From JAKIVR01 sp035933635 (GTDB lineage Archaea; Thermoplasmatota; Thermoplasmata; Lutacidiplasmatales; UBA184), in assembly GCA_035933635.1 (NCBI GenBank), contig DASYYY010000008.1, positions 82,528 through 146,527 on the forward strand: 64,000 nt of DNA, written 5' to 3'. Shown here piece by piece: positions 49,123-56,975 of the stretch. The stretch's first letter is position 1; the number at the start of each line of letters is the position of its first letter. Below the pieces are notes generated by a model that saw only the letters and a program-made list of their open reading frames with translations, was not told the DNA's origin and did not search any database. Made by a program: the position numbers and the translations under genes.

Positions 49123-49532
49123 CAAGGTGCCTCCGTCGGGATGGCGAGCGTGACCGATGCTAGGGACGAACCGGCGGCCTGTGAACCCGCCGGCCGCCCC
49201 TCGGACTGGTCCGCCCTCGGAGTGCGAACGAAGACGTTGATCCAGCGACCCTTTGCCGCGGGGTGGTGGGACTTCTCGCGTCCCAGGATCGTGACGAGCT
49301 TCCGGTTGCGGAGGTTCCCGAGGACGCAACCGATCAGGTTCTTCGGGAAGAGCTCGCGGCCACCCGCAGCGTCAAGGACGTCCTCCGCGCAGAACGGCTT
49401 CCCCCCCTCGCCAAGCCGCAGTGCAGTCGTCTCGAGGAGAGCCCAGTCCCAGCCGATGCCGCGCTTCATCCTCTCCTGGGCGGCGACGAAGTTAGGGTCC
49501 TGCGACCAGCGGTCGAGGGTCGCTGGAATCAT
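49119..49532 (-). CDS. Winged-helix-like phage-type protein
   Basis: 137 residues from ATG 49532. A helical opening with 'GWDWALLETTALRLGEGGKPFCAEDVLDAAG' is followed by 'GCVLGNLRNRKLVTILGREKSHHPAAKGRWINVF', which reads as helix-helix-wing with a beta hairpin. This pattern is frequent in phage replication or regulatory proteins. The last 35 residues are low complexity. Coupled in the operon. Confidence 0.6.
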   Translation of the reverse strand: MIPATLDRWSQDPNFVAAQERMKRGIGWDWALLETTALRLGEGGKPFCAEDVLDAAGGRELFPKNLIGCVLGNLRNRKLVTILGREKSHHPAAKGRWINVFVRTPRADQSEGRPAGSQAAGSSLASVTLAIPTEAPW

Positions 49533-49762
49533 CGCGACTCCTTCAGCCGCGTGTTGAGGTCCCACGGCTCGGCGCTAACGAGCTCATTGATCGAGTAGCA
49601 CTCGGTGAGGCCCTCCTCTGCTGTCGTCTCGTCGATGGCCTCGACTTCTCGCTCGCCGTGGATTTCGAACTCTACGATGAAAATCCGGTGCTCGGGCCGT
49701 CGGGGGCAGGATCCATCCTCAGCGAGTTCGGACCCGCATGGGCCGCAGATCCTCAGGGTCAC
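49529..49762 (-). CDS. Small zinc-ribbon protein
   Basis: 77 residues from GTG 49762. 'MTLRICGPCGSELAEDGSCPRRPEH' gives C-x2-C plus Cys/His for zinc. The rest is an acidic alpha/beta segment 'VEFEIHGEREVEAIDETTAEEG'. 4-nt overlaps at both ends. Confidence 0.6.
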   Translation of the reverse strand: MTLRICGPCGSELAEDGSCPRRPEHRIFIVEFEIHGEREVEAIDETTAEEGLTECYSINELVSAEPWDLNTRLKESR

Positions 49763-50049
49763 GCGGGCACCCCCCCGTCGCTGAGCCCCGCGGCTTGCTC
49801 TCCGGGCTTCTCTCCGTCCTTTCCGACGAGCCGTCGGACGCCCTGTACGAGCGGCCCGACCAGGCCGCTCCGTCGGTTCGGCTCGGATGCGGTGGCCGAC
49901 TGAGGGGCGCGAGCCTCGTGCTCGTCGATGAGCCGAGTTACGACATCGTCGTAGGTGTCCCGCTTTTCGACGCGAAGTTCCTTCAGGCGCTGTCGGGTGG
50001 AAGGGCGGAGCCTCGTCGGCACCGTGGAGTCTTCCTCGGCCCCTGACAC
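49759..50049 (-). CDS. Ribbon-helix-helix-like regulator, first gene of the early operon
   Basis: 96 residues from GTG 50049. The N-terminal 'TVPTRLRPSTRQRLKELRVEKRDTYDDVVTRLIDEHE' is a ribbon followed by two helices, as in RHH antitoxins and regulators. The C-terminal half is a flexible linker with a basic stretch. Two tandem 10-bp repeats lie directly upstream, between its TATA box and start, suggesting autorepression of the whole leftward operon. Confidence 0.72.
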   Translation of the reverse strand: MSGAEEDSTVPTRLRPSTRQRLKELRVEKRDTYDDVVTRLIDEHEARAPQSATASEPNRRSGLVGPLVQGVRRLVGKDGEKPGEQAAGLSDGGVPA

Positions 50050-50050
50050 A

Positions 50051-50095
50051 GGATTACACCTGATTACACCCGTATGCGCCCGAGCAGATAAACCC
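50051..50095 (-). promoter_or_regulatory. Promoter and tandem operator of the leftward operon
   Basis: GGATTACACC (50051-50060) and TGATTACACC (50061-50070) are tandem 10-bp repeats, one helical turn apart. On the leftward strand GGGTTTATCT (50095-50086) is a TATA box whose transcription start would fall near 50064, inside the repeats. RHH dimers typically bind such side-by-side sites. Confidence 0.6.
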
Positions 50096-50105
50096 TTCCT
50101 TCTGG

Positions 50106-50315
50106 GTGAGGACCTATGTGCCGCTACCCGCGAAAGGCAGGGTTAAACTCGAGCGACTACAGGTGAGTCTCCCCGACGGACTCTACCGGGAGTGTGAGGC
50201 AATCGTCGCTCACGGCCGGCGGTGGACCTCTGTGGTGGACTTCATCCGGTACGCGACAGCGAACGAGGTCGAGCGGTACAAGCGCGAGCACCCGGGAGGC
50301 CCGCCGCCACGTTGA
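50106..50315 (+). CDS. Ribbon-helix-helix-like protein, divergent
   Basis: 69 residues from GTG 50106 (GTG 50118 possible). 'VKLERLQVSLPDGLYRECEAIVAHGRRWTSVVDFIRYATANEVERYKRE' is a clear RHH pattern with basic ribbon and two helices. It is divergent from the other RHH gene across the shared operator, so the two may form a switch controlling the leftward and rightward units. Confidence 0.7.
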   Translation: MRTYVPLPAKGRVKLERLQVSLPDGLYRECEAIVAHGRRWTSVVDFIRYATANEVERYKREHPGGPPPR

Positions 50316-50326
50316 GCTCCGCGTCT

Positions 50327-50884
50327 ATGGCCGAAGGTGCGCGACAGCTCCGTGTCGACCCCGGCTCCTTCCCCGTCGGCTACCTCGGGCCCGACGAGAT
50401 CCTCTACTTTCAGACTCGCCCGGCCTTCTGGCCGTTCTGTGGTCGCCATTTCTTGCTCGGGGGAGTGCTCTCGGGCGGGTCCGCGGCCGGCGCGTGGATC
50501 TTCCTCAGCTCTCCAGATTTCCTCTCGCAGGTCGTCGGCGCGTGGCTGGTAGTCCTGGTCGTTGTGGGAATCGCCATTGCGATCGTACGATGGCTTCTCT
50601 GGCGCTCGATCTCCTACGCGATGACCAGCTCCAGGGTGCTCACGAAGACCGGCAACGGGCCGAGGTTTATCGTCGAGATACCGCACACTTCGATCCAAAG
50701 CGTCATCCTCGTCGACGACGGTAGGAACCACCCGACGTCGATAGGGAACCTTACCTTCCTCAGCGCCGCCCCCCGGGGCGTCGTGGCGTGGGAGGCCATC
50801 GCCGGGCCGGTCCAGGTCAGGTCGCTCTACGAGGACGTGAGGTCGAAGCGCGAAACTTCCGGCGGTCCGCCCCCGAGGAGCTGA
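50327..50884 (+). CDS. Membrane protein with bacterial PH-like domain
   Basis: 185 residues from ATG 50327. 'FPVGYLGPDEILYFQTRPAFWPF' precedes two hydrophobic helices (about 45-90). A 'WRSISYAMTSSRVLTKTG...VEIPHTSIQSVILV...IGNLTFLSAA' segment follows, the pattern of DUF304/bPH2 domains. Membrane-proximal; function unknown. Starts 11 nt after the RHH gene and is likely co-transcribed. Confidence 0.7.
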   Translation: MAEGARQLRVDPGSFPVGYLGPDEILYFQTRPAFWPFCGRHFLLGGVLSGGSAAGAWIFLSSPDFLSQVVGAWLVVLVVVGIAIAIVRWLLWRSISYAMTSSRVLTKTGNGPRFIVEIPHTSIQSVILVDDGRNHPTSIGNLTFLSAAPRGVVAWEAIAGPVQVRSLYEDVRSKRETSGGPPPRS

Positions 50885-50921
50885 ACCGTAGGAGATGTGC
50901 CCTCGGCTCGATGTCGACCGT

Positions 50922-51227
50922 TCAATCCTGACGCTCGATGAGTGCTGCCACGCAATCGAGGTTCCGAAGTGGACCCAGGACCCGGTCCGCAAGGTAGACT
51001 CGCCGCCTTCCCGGAGCGAAGAAGAGATCGAGGTTTTTCATGACGACCCACTGCTCGCGTCCAAGGGCGTCCAGCTCCTCTTGGTTTTCACGAAGAATCG
51101 CGGAGGCCAACTCCGCCACCGGCTCGTTGACGAGGCCAGGAATCAGACCATAGCAATGTTCCATTCGGAGGACAACCACAAGGTCGGCCCGAATGGTGAT
51201 CGGGCGCCGCATGTCATCGTGGGGCAC
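50922..51227 (-). CDS. Hypothetical protein
   Basis: 101 residues. The sequence is rich in Leu, Val, Glu and Arg ('RADLVVVLRMEHCYGLIPGLVNEPVAELASAILRENQEELDAL' and 'VYLADRVLGPLRNLDCVAALIERQ') and looks like a helical globular protein. A competing rightward frame (50895-51365) overlaps it; this one has the more protein-like composition. No family recognised. Confidence 0.45.
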   Translation of the reverse strand: MPHDDMRRPITIRADLVVVLRMEHCYGLIPGLVNEPVAELASAILRENQEELDALGREQWVVMKNLDLFFAPGRRRVYLADRVLGPLRNLDCVAALIERQD

Positions 51228-51351
51228 TTTCGAGGAAAACAGGAACGAAGGCCGTGGGAGGTTCCCGCGGCGATCGACCTGGCGGAATCTAAGGAGGCGG
51301 TCTTCGCCTATCTTTCCATCGAGGTCCGACCAAGCGGTCTGGACAAATGGC

Positions 51352-52152
51352 CTACGCAGACGTAGCGAGTGCCCGGATAGTCGACGCGAACTCGGAACCC
51401 GGAATGGGGGTGTGATCCAAAACGTCCGCGAGCTCCGAGAAAGCTCCTGACTCGGGAATCTCGGAGTTCTCGTCGTAGGTTACCGTGAACTTCCTCGAAC
51501 TGGGACCTGGGGAGCGGTACTTTTTGAGAAGCGACCCGGCCATGTAGGACCGAGAAATCGCGTTCTTCGCCTGTGCGGGTGTCGTGGCGGTCAATGCGTT
51601 CACCAAGACGAGGTGTCGGGATCCGATTTCAAAGTCAAACGTGAAATCCTCAGCAGCCAGCTTTATTCGCCGAAATGGGACATGGGTCAGTCCCATCCCC
51701 ACTAGTTCATCCCGCACGGCCCTTCGGAAGTTGTACCTGAACTGGGGCCGCGCGAGGTTTGCAAGTTGCGTCGCCTCCGATAGGAACTTCCCCATCGTCC
51801 AAGCGCACTCGGCAAGTCGCGGACGATCGCACTCCATGAACACCCGTTCGGAGTTGTCCACTTTCAGGCCATACGCCTCGAGTAGTGCAGTGAATTTTTC
51901 CTCGTTCGGTGTGTCTCCCCAATCATACCCTGCTTCACGGAATCGAAGCATTACGCCCGAGTCATCGTGGAGCAAGACGTAGGGCCTTCCAGGCTTTTCC
52001 TCAACGTACAGCTCGACATTTTCGCCGGCGTTGTCTGGTAGTGGGAGAGCCACCGCGCAGCGGTCTCCTTGATCGGTCACGTACACCAGGTCATTGACCG
52101 ACTCGAGAATCTGATGCCGGAGCGAAGAGCACGGGGCGCGAGCAGCCGCCAT
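51352..52152 (-). CDS. DUF1828/DUF1829-like protein
   Basis: 266 residues. N-terminal half: 'VNDLVYVTDQGDRCAVALPLPDNAG' then 'PYVLLHDDSGVMLRFREAGYDW', 'LLEAYGLKVDN', matching the DUF1828 layout. C-terminal half: 'RPQFRYNFRRAVRDELVGMGL' then 'KLAAEDFTFDFEIGSRHLVLVNALTATTPAQAKNAI', matching DUF1829. Such proteins occur in phages and defence islands with unknown activity. Coding alone within the element, near a 66-residue gene. Confidence 0.68.
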   Translation of the reverse strand: MAAARAPCSSLRHQILESVNDLVYVTDQGDRCAVALPLPDNAGENVELYVEEKPGRPYVLLHDDSGVMLRFREAGYDWGDTPNEEKFTALLEAYGLKVDNSERVFMECDRPRLAECAWTMGKFLSEATQLANLARPQFRYNFRRAVRDELVGMGLTHVPFRRIKLAAEDFTFDFEIGSRHLVLVNALTATTPAQAKNAISRSYMAGSLLKKYRSPGPSSRKFTVTYDENSEIPESGAFSELADVLDHTPIPGSEFASTIRALATSA

Positions 52153-52198
52153 CGCACTACTCAGGGTTCATCAAGGCTTGAAACATCGTCGGCACTGG

Positions 52199-52399
52199 TT
52201 ACCCCGTCGCCATCGGCGCCTCAATCCCGAGCAGGTCTCCGAGACGATCGTGCAAGGCGCGATCCCCAGCGCGCCTGATGACCGATAGCGCGAACTCCTT
52301 GACATCTCTCGGTACGTCCTTTCGGTCTCGGATCTGATTGTAGACGGCGAGCGCTCCCTGTCGTATTCCCTCAACTCTCTCGAGCTCGAAGCGATTCAT
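52199..52399 (-). CDS. 66-residue helical protein
   Basis: 'MNRFELERVEGIRQGALAVYNQIRDRKDVPRDVKEFALSVIRR' indicates two or three helices. It lies 46 nt upstream of the DUF1828-like gene on the same strand, so the two are probably co-transcribed. A toxin/antitoxin arrangement is possible but unsupported. Confidence 0.5.
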   Translation of the reverse strand: MNRFELERVEGIRQGALAVYNQIRDRKDVPRDVKEFALSVIRRAGDRALHDRLGDLLGIEAPMATG

Positions 52400-52547
52400 C
52401 CCGGTTCGCCCCAGGCGATTGATCGGGCTACCCCTCTTGAACCTCCGAACGGACCTTCTGGAACGGTCTCGGAAGAGTGGGGTTTCAGAGCCTCAGACGG
52501 GTTCGGACCCGTCCCGAGCCGTTCAGACGCGTCTCGCGCGGTGGGAA

Positions 52548-53426
52548 TCAACTCGTTGCGGCGGCGCAGCGGTGAGCGCCCAGGTTGTGGGCGTTGTCAA
52601 ACCTGCGACCACACCCTTGGCAGCAGTAGTCGGGGCGGGGGGACCCCCCCACCCCCCCTTCTAAGCGACGGTCCGGACCGGTTTCGTGGGAAGAGGTTCC
52701 CGAGTTTCCTCGGCTCTCGCCGAGCAGCCGACGCCTCTTCGCATCCGAAATCTGGGCTTGTTCGCGAAAGTACTGCCGGTTGTGCTCGATCGCCCGCTCG
52801 TTGTAGGCCCGGAACAGCGGATCCCGGTCCAGGGATCGCCACCCGAGTGGCGACAGCGCCCAGAGGCGATCGAAGGCGATGTTCGACTGACTGTTCCGGT
52901 ATCGCGGCCCCTTGTGAGCACGGTGGACCCGCCCGCGCCCGCGATCCTCGATGTAAATCCAGTAGGGGGCCAGGCCGTTGTACACGATCGTGTCAAGCAT
53001 CCGGATTTTTGGGACGGTCAGGATCGTCCCGATCCCGTTCTTCCGAACGATCGACAGCGCCCCTATTAGCCCTGAGAGCTCGTCGTCGCGGGAGCCCTTC
53101 CTCGTGAGGAGTCCGAGCACCGATTCGTCGTACAATACCATCGAGCCCGAGGGCAGGGATGCGTAGCAGTCCTGCAGCTCGCGCGCGGAGTAGACTACAT
53201 TCGTCAGGGCAAACTTCGGGTCGAGTCGTCGGCAGATCTGGATCCCAAGCGTCGACTTCCCCGCCCCCGTCTTCCACCCGTCGATGACTACCACGACGGG
53301 CCAGCCATTCGACCGATCGCGTTCGAGGCGAGCTACGAACCGGTCGAGCCGCTCGAGCCCCGTCGGTTCTGGTGGTCCACCGCCGCCGTAGAACGAGAGC
53401 GCGAGGGGTTCAGGCTTCGTTGTCAT
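52548..53426 (-). CDS. P-loop ATPase fused to a C2H2 zinc finger
   Basis: 292 residues from ATG 53426. Walker A is 'DGWKTGAGKST' (G50-T59) and Walker B 'GSMVLYDESVLGLL'. 'GIGTILTVPKIRMLDTIV' is a sensor-like strand. The mid part has basic 'EDRGRGRVHRAHKGPRYRN'. The C-terminus carries a C2H2 finger 'CQGCGRRFDNAHNLGAHRC'. It resembles Zot/FtsK-like or virion-assembly NTPases of archaeal viruses. The finger could tether it to DNA. It sits at the end of the surface-protein block. Confidence 0.75.
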   Translation of the reverse strand: MTTKPEPLALSFYGGGGPPEPTGLERLDRFVARLERDRSNGWPVVVVIDGWKTGAGKSTLGIQICRRLDPKFALTNVVYSARELQDCYASLPSGSMVLYDESVLGLLTRKGSRDDELSGLIGALSIVRKNGIGTILTVPKIRMLDTIVYNGLAPYWIYIEDRGRGRVHRAHKGPRYRNSQSNIAFDRLWALSPLGWRSLDRDPLFRAYNERAIEHNRQYFREQAQISDAKRRRLLGESRGNSGTSSHETGPDRRLEGGVGGSPRPDYCCQGCGRRFDNAHNLGAHRCAAATS

Positions 53427-53994
53427 CTTGGGAGGGCCCCGACTTCGAGGGGGGAGTCTCGGCCGAGTGGCGGACCAGAGCCCAAGTCGAGGTGTCCACC
53501 CCGGAGGCAAGGACCTCGGCCATGAAATCCTGTCGGGCTCGCTCGTTCCATTCCTCGATGCCGCAGAGGACGATCGCGGCGGCGGGATCCTTGAGCTTCC
53601 ATTCGAGTAGGCTCCGTCGTTCCGCCTCTTCCACGGTCAAGGGTGCCGCCGCGAAGATCGACTCGAAGTCGGCGAGCACGACCGTCCGGAGGAGAAAGAG
53701 CGCGTGCTGCTCCCCGTTCGCAAGCGCCCACTCCCCGATGTTGTTCATGTGCTCAAGGAAGCGGGCGATGTTCTGGTTCCGGTAGAGAGCGACGGCACCC
53801 CTCCCCCCCAGTCCTCCTTCGAACGCGGGAGAGGAGACTGCAAGCGAGAGGGTCCGGCGCAGCGAGTCTTTCAACCGTTCATTCTCGCGTCGAAGGCTCA
53901 GATTCTCCCGCCGGACGTTCCGGACCGCGTGTACGATGCGGGTCAGCCGTGCGGGGTCGAGCCGCTCAGGCGCTGGGCGCGTCCCCTCGACCAC
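53410..53994 (-). CDS. Coiled-coil protein, unknown function
   Basis: 194 residues from a GTG. N-terminal coiled coil ('IVHAVRNVRRENLSLRRENERLKDSLRRTLSL') then a helical domain ('IARFLEHMNNIGEWALANGEQHALFLLRTVVLADFESIF') and an acidic tail. It overlaps the ATPase gene by 17 nt and the upstream membrane protein gene by 29 nt. It may be an adaptor of the ATPase. Confidence 0.68.
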   Translation of the reverse strand: MVEGTRPAPERLDPARLTRIVHAVRNVRRENLSLRRENERLKDSLRRTLSLAVSSPAFEGGLGGRGAVALYRNQNIARFLEHMNNIGEWALANGEQHALFLLRTVVLADFESIFAAAPLTVEEAERRSLLEWKLKDPAAAIVLCGIEEWNERARQDFMAEVLASGVDTSTWALVRHSAETPPSKSGPSQDDNEA

Positions 53995-55570
53995 CGGACT
54001 CCCTCCTCGAGCGCTGGACTAGGTGCTCGCGCTCACTGGGCGGCCGCTCCCCCAGTCCAAGCTGGTGAGCTCGTTCGTACGCCTCGATCTCCTTCTGGGC
54101 GTACTCTCGAGCCGAGTGGCGCAGTCGGCCGCGGAGCTCAGCGACGAGCAGGCGATCGCGCTCGTGGTCCATCGCCTCCTGTTCGACCGACCGCACCCCC
54201 GCGAAGAACTCGGCGACGTCCTTGATCGGGGGGAAGGCACCCCGGAGATACCCGCGCTCGACGTGAGGCCGGAACCTGCGGACCTTCCGCTTCTTCTCGA
54301 CCTTCGCCCCGTCGGCGCTCTCCTCGACCTCGGAGATCTCCTCTTGGGTCCACCAGGTGAAGCGATGCCGAACGCGCCGGATTCCTTTCGTCGCGTCGAA
54401 CCAATAGATGATGTCGATGTCCACGATCCCGCCGCCGCTCTCGAGCGGGTATTCGACCGGAAGCCCGGCGGGCTCGATCTTCAACTCGATTCCCGCCGAG
54501 GCTACCGTGTCCATCTGAACCTCGGGGAGCGGGACGCCACCCAGGGTGTAGAGGACCTCGCGCCAGGTCTCTGGGGCGCACCGAAGACCATTCTCCGTCT
54601 GGACGACGTTGAGGTCGACCACCGGCATCACCGCGGAGGTCGACGTCCTCGCCTTGAATCCGGTGAACTCCGCGAGCTTCGCGTCTCGGAACAGGCGGAG
54701 CAGGTAGGGGAAAGCGGCGATCGCGAAGAACGCCGGGTAAACGAACGGACTGACGATCCCGAAGGTCTCATTGGTCGGCTGGTAGAAGAATGAGAACCCG
54801 ACGATAGGTGGGACGGCCCAGAAGGCCGGCCAGACGAGCTTCGGTTTCGGGACATAGTGAACCCGACGCGCTACCGATCGAGCGAGCCCGGCAACGGGGA
54901 GCAGAATCCCCGCGGTGATCAGGGCCTCGACCAGGAGGAGGAGATCCAGCCCGCCGGTCGAGTAGTAGCCGGCAAGAGAGTTTGTCACAGGGGTCAGGTG
55001 GGTGAGCCCCCAGCTAGCCCCTGCGACCGAGATCACGAGGTGCTTTTCCACAGGCGTCTGGGGCAGTGGAAGGACGACGTAGGAGAACGAGCGCGGGACG
55101 AGGGCGACCGACTCGTTCGACCACTGGATGTCGGTTTGGAGCTGGACCTGCTCGGGGACGGTGGCCGTGAAGTTTCCGCGGGTCTGGTTGACGTAGATCG
55201 TCGCCTCGACCAGATTGAACTGCTCCGCCGTGACGGTGGCATCGAGCTGCGCAGTCCCGCTGAACTCGAAAACCATCGTCACCGAGGAATCGTAGACTTC
55301 GTTGCCGTCGGTGATGAAGGTCAGGCCGACCGGGGGCGGGATGCTAACCGTGCCGCCAGGCTCGCCCCATATTGCGGCGAACCCGGGGACGCCCATCGGT
55401 TTCCCCCCAAGGGAAACGCCAGTGGGTAGGCCGGCCGCCGCCGAGGCTTTGCCGGGGAGGGCGACGAGCACCACCGCCACGGAGAGTAGCAGCGCGAGCG
55501 TCGCCCACGCCGCTCGGTGCTTCAGCGACGGCCGTGCCGATGTCGATGCATCGTTTCTCCGCGCCGACAT
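53966..55570 (-). CDS. Membrane protein with ectodomain and large cytoplasmic domain
   Basis: 534 residues. Signal peptide (about 21-44, ending 'GKASAAAG'), an ectodomain (45-205) with N-x-T/S sequons ('NQTRGNFTATV'), three membrane helices (about 208-230, 246-263, 272-293), then a cytoplasmic domain of about 240 residues ('IELKIEPAGLPVEYPLESGGGIVDIDIIYWFDATKGIRRV') ending in charged helices. The layout resembles the matrix-contacting membrane proteins of enveloped virions; no homologue is recognised. Confidence 0.75.
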   Translation of the reverse strand: MSARRNDASTSARPSLKHRAAWATLALLLSVAVVLVALPGKASAAAGLPTGVSLGGKPMGVPGFAAIWGEPGGTVSIPPPVGLTFITDGNEVYDSSVTMVFEFSGTAQLDATVTAEQFNLVEATIYVNQTRGNFTATVPEQVQLQTDIQWSNESVALVPRSFSYVVLPLPQTPVEKHLVISVAGASWGLTHLTPVTNSLAGYYSTGGLDLLLLVEALITAGILLPVAGLARSVARRVHYVPKPKLVWPAFWAVPPIVGFSFFYQPTNETFGIVSPFVYPAFFAIAAFPYLLRLFRDAKLAEFTGFKARTSTSAVMPVVDLNVVQTENGLRCAPETWREVLYTLGGVPLPEVQMDTVASAGIELKIEPAGLPVEYPLESGGGIVDIDIIYWFDATKGIRRVRHRFTWWTQEEISEVEESADGAKVEKKRKVRRFRPHVERGYLRGAFPPIKDVAEFFAGVRSVEQEAMDHERDRLLVAELRGRLRHSAREYAQKEIEAYERAHQLGLGERPPSEREHLVQRSRRESGGRGDAPSA

Positions 55571-55848
55571 GCGGATCCGCAGGGCCCTCCGTGATGCCCT
55601 CGGGTGTGAGGTTCAGCGTGAATCGTCGCGGGGTGGGGTCGTACCCGGAATCGCTTCCCCTTCGATGAGAACGAAAAGTGGCCGGGGACGTGCTCGGTCT
55701 TAGTCTTCGTCGGATTCTCGGCGGCCTGCTCACGGGCGACTTTGCCGACTGTGGCGCCGAAAACCTCGTCGCCGTGTTCCTTCCCGTACTCCTCCTCGAA
55801 CTTCCTTTTCGAGGCCTCCGAGTTGAGGTGCTCTGGTTTTCGCGCCAT
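55522..55848 (-). CDS. Small basic protein
   Basis: 108 residues. 'MARKPEHLNSEASKRKFEEEYGKEHGDEVFGATVGKVAREQAAENP' recalls short phage proteins of the 'YGKEKGxxVFYAxxNK' type. The C-terminus is His/Arg-rich ('MHRHRHGRR'). It overlaps the downstream membrane-protein gene by 49 nt. Function unknown. Confidence 0.55.
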   Translation of the reverse strand: MARKPEHLNSEASKRKFEEEYGKEHGDEVFGATVGKVAREQAAENPTKTKTEHVPGHFSFSSKGKRFRVRPHPATIHAEPHTRGHHGGPCGSACRRGETMHRHRHGRR

Positions 55849-55852
55849 CCCC

Positions 55853-56539
55853 TCAGTTGCTCCCCCGACCGTGGTGCCGATGCATGAGGATGGAGAGCAC
55901 GACGGCGCTAAGGACGAGAATGATCACCGAGTAGGTGATCACTGCGTAGCCGGCGGAGAGCCCGCCGGCGCCCGGGATGAACAGCCCGCCTACGTTCGAG
56001 GAGTTGAGCCCGCCCGACCCGGCCCCACCTAGGAGACCACCCGAGCTGGGCGATGCGGTCGCGAACACGAGGCCCCTCGAGTAGTTCCCGTAAGCAGGAC
56101 CGTTCCACTCATTGATCTCGACGCAGTAGCTGGTCGAGGCCTGGAGCGCGGTGAAGTTCCACGAAAGCGGATAGGTCGGTGGCTGGGGCGCTGCGATTCC
56201 CGGGACGCTGAACAGGAGAGTGGCGTTGATCACCTGGTGCCCAAACCCGGGACTGGCGAGGCAGTAACCCTGAGCGGTGATCGGGGATCCCGTCCAGAAG
56301 AACACCGACTCGTTCGTCAGCCAGTAGCCCTGATTGTAGGTCGAGTAGCTAGTCCAGGTCAGTGTGACGGTGGAGGTGGTGATGTTCCCCGCCTTGATCC
56401 CTGTGGGAGCGGGGAGCTGCCCGCTTCCATTGTAGTGGCAAGCGATCGGGCTGCACGGGGGGTTCCCCAAAGCGGTCGGAACCACGAGCGCCAGCAGAGT
56501 GACCATGGCGGTTGCTCCCGTCGCCAGCGCCCGCCTCAT
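55853..56539 (-). CDS. Type I membrane glycoprotein
   Basis: 228 residues from ATG 56539. Signal peptide (about 1-25), then a fibronectin-III-like fold ('APTGIKAGNITTSTVTLTWTSYS' and 'YCVEINEWNGPAYGNYSRGLVFAT') with several N-x-T/S sites. A Gly/Ser-rich stalk, a C-terminal membrane helix (about 197-220) and the tail 'MHRHHGRGSN' follow. The tail is shared with the 344-residue protein at 62721. Probable virion or cell-surface spike. Confidence 0.75.
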   Translation of the reverse strand: MRRALATGATAMVTLLALVVPTALGNPPCSPIACHYNGSGQLPAPTGIKAGNITTSTVTLTWTSYSTYNQGYWLTNESVFFWTGSPITAQGYCLASPGFGHQVINATLLFSVPGIAAPQPPTYPLSWNFTALQASTSYCVEINEWNGPAYGNYSRGLVFATASPSSGGLLGGAGSGGLNSSNVGGLFIPGAGGLSAGYAVITYSVIILVLSAVVLSILMHRHHGRGSN

Positions 56540-56658
56540 AGATGCGGGGCGAGAACGACAATCGTCGCGCTCGCGATGATCAGGAGGGACAGTTCGATCA
56601 GATAGTCCCAGAGCCATGCCCGGGTCGTACGGCGGCCCGTCCGGCTCCCCTTCTTCAT
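56536..56658 (-). CDS. 40-residue single-TM protein
   Basis: 'MKKGSRTGRRTTRAWLWDYLIELSLLIIASATIVVLAPHL': basic N-terminus and one membrane helix. ATGA overlaps at both ends show it is a real gene. Small membrane proteins of this size are common structural components of enveloped virions. Confidence 0.62.
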   Translation of the reverse strand: MKKGSRTGRRTTRAWLWDYLIELSLLIIASATIVVLAPHL

Positions 56659-56975
56659 GCTCCACTCTTCACCCGGCGGGGCGCCCCGCCCCGGTGCGCT
56701 CGGCCCGCCGTGATGCCGTAGATGACCCCGAGAACGACGACGAGAATGATCAGGAACTCTCCGTAGTTCGCCCAGCCAGTGTAGTAGAGCCAGAGGCCCG
56801 CCAGGAACAGGAGAATCAGGGTCCCGTAGACGCTGGCCCCGCTCTTGTGACTCGTAGTGCCAGCGCGTTGAGACCAGCCGCGAACGACCCCGTAGAGGAC
56901 CAGGACGATTATCGCGAAGACGATCCAGATGGAGTAGGGAGCCAGCGCGGTCCAGACGTCCGTCGCGGAGACCAT
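56655..56975 (-). CDS. Small membrane protein, 2-3 TM
   Basis: 106 residues from ATG 56975. Hydrophobic helices 'APYSIWIVFAIIVLVLYGVV', 'VYGTLILLFLAGLWLYYTGW' and 'FLIILVVVLGVIYGITAG', and a basic C-terminus. Coupled by ATGA overlaps to the 981-residue gene upstream and the 40-residue gene downstream. Confidence 0.68.
   Translation of the reverse strand: MVSATDVWTALAPYSIWIVFAIIVLVLYGVVRGWSQRAGTTSHKSGASVYGTLILLFLAGLWLYYTGWANYGEFLIILVVVLGVIYGITAGRAHRGGAPRRVKSGA

Noticed and set aside
50895..51365. Rightward 156-residue frame
   Set aside because: Overlaps the leftward 101-residue frame, which has a more protein-like composition. The choice is not certain.
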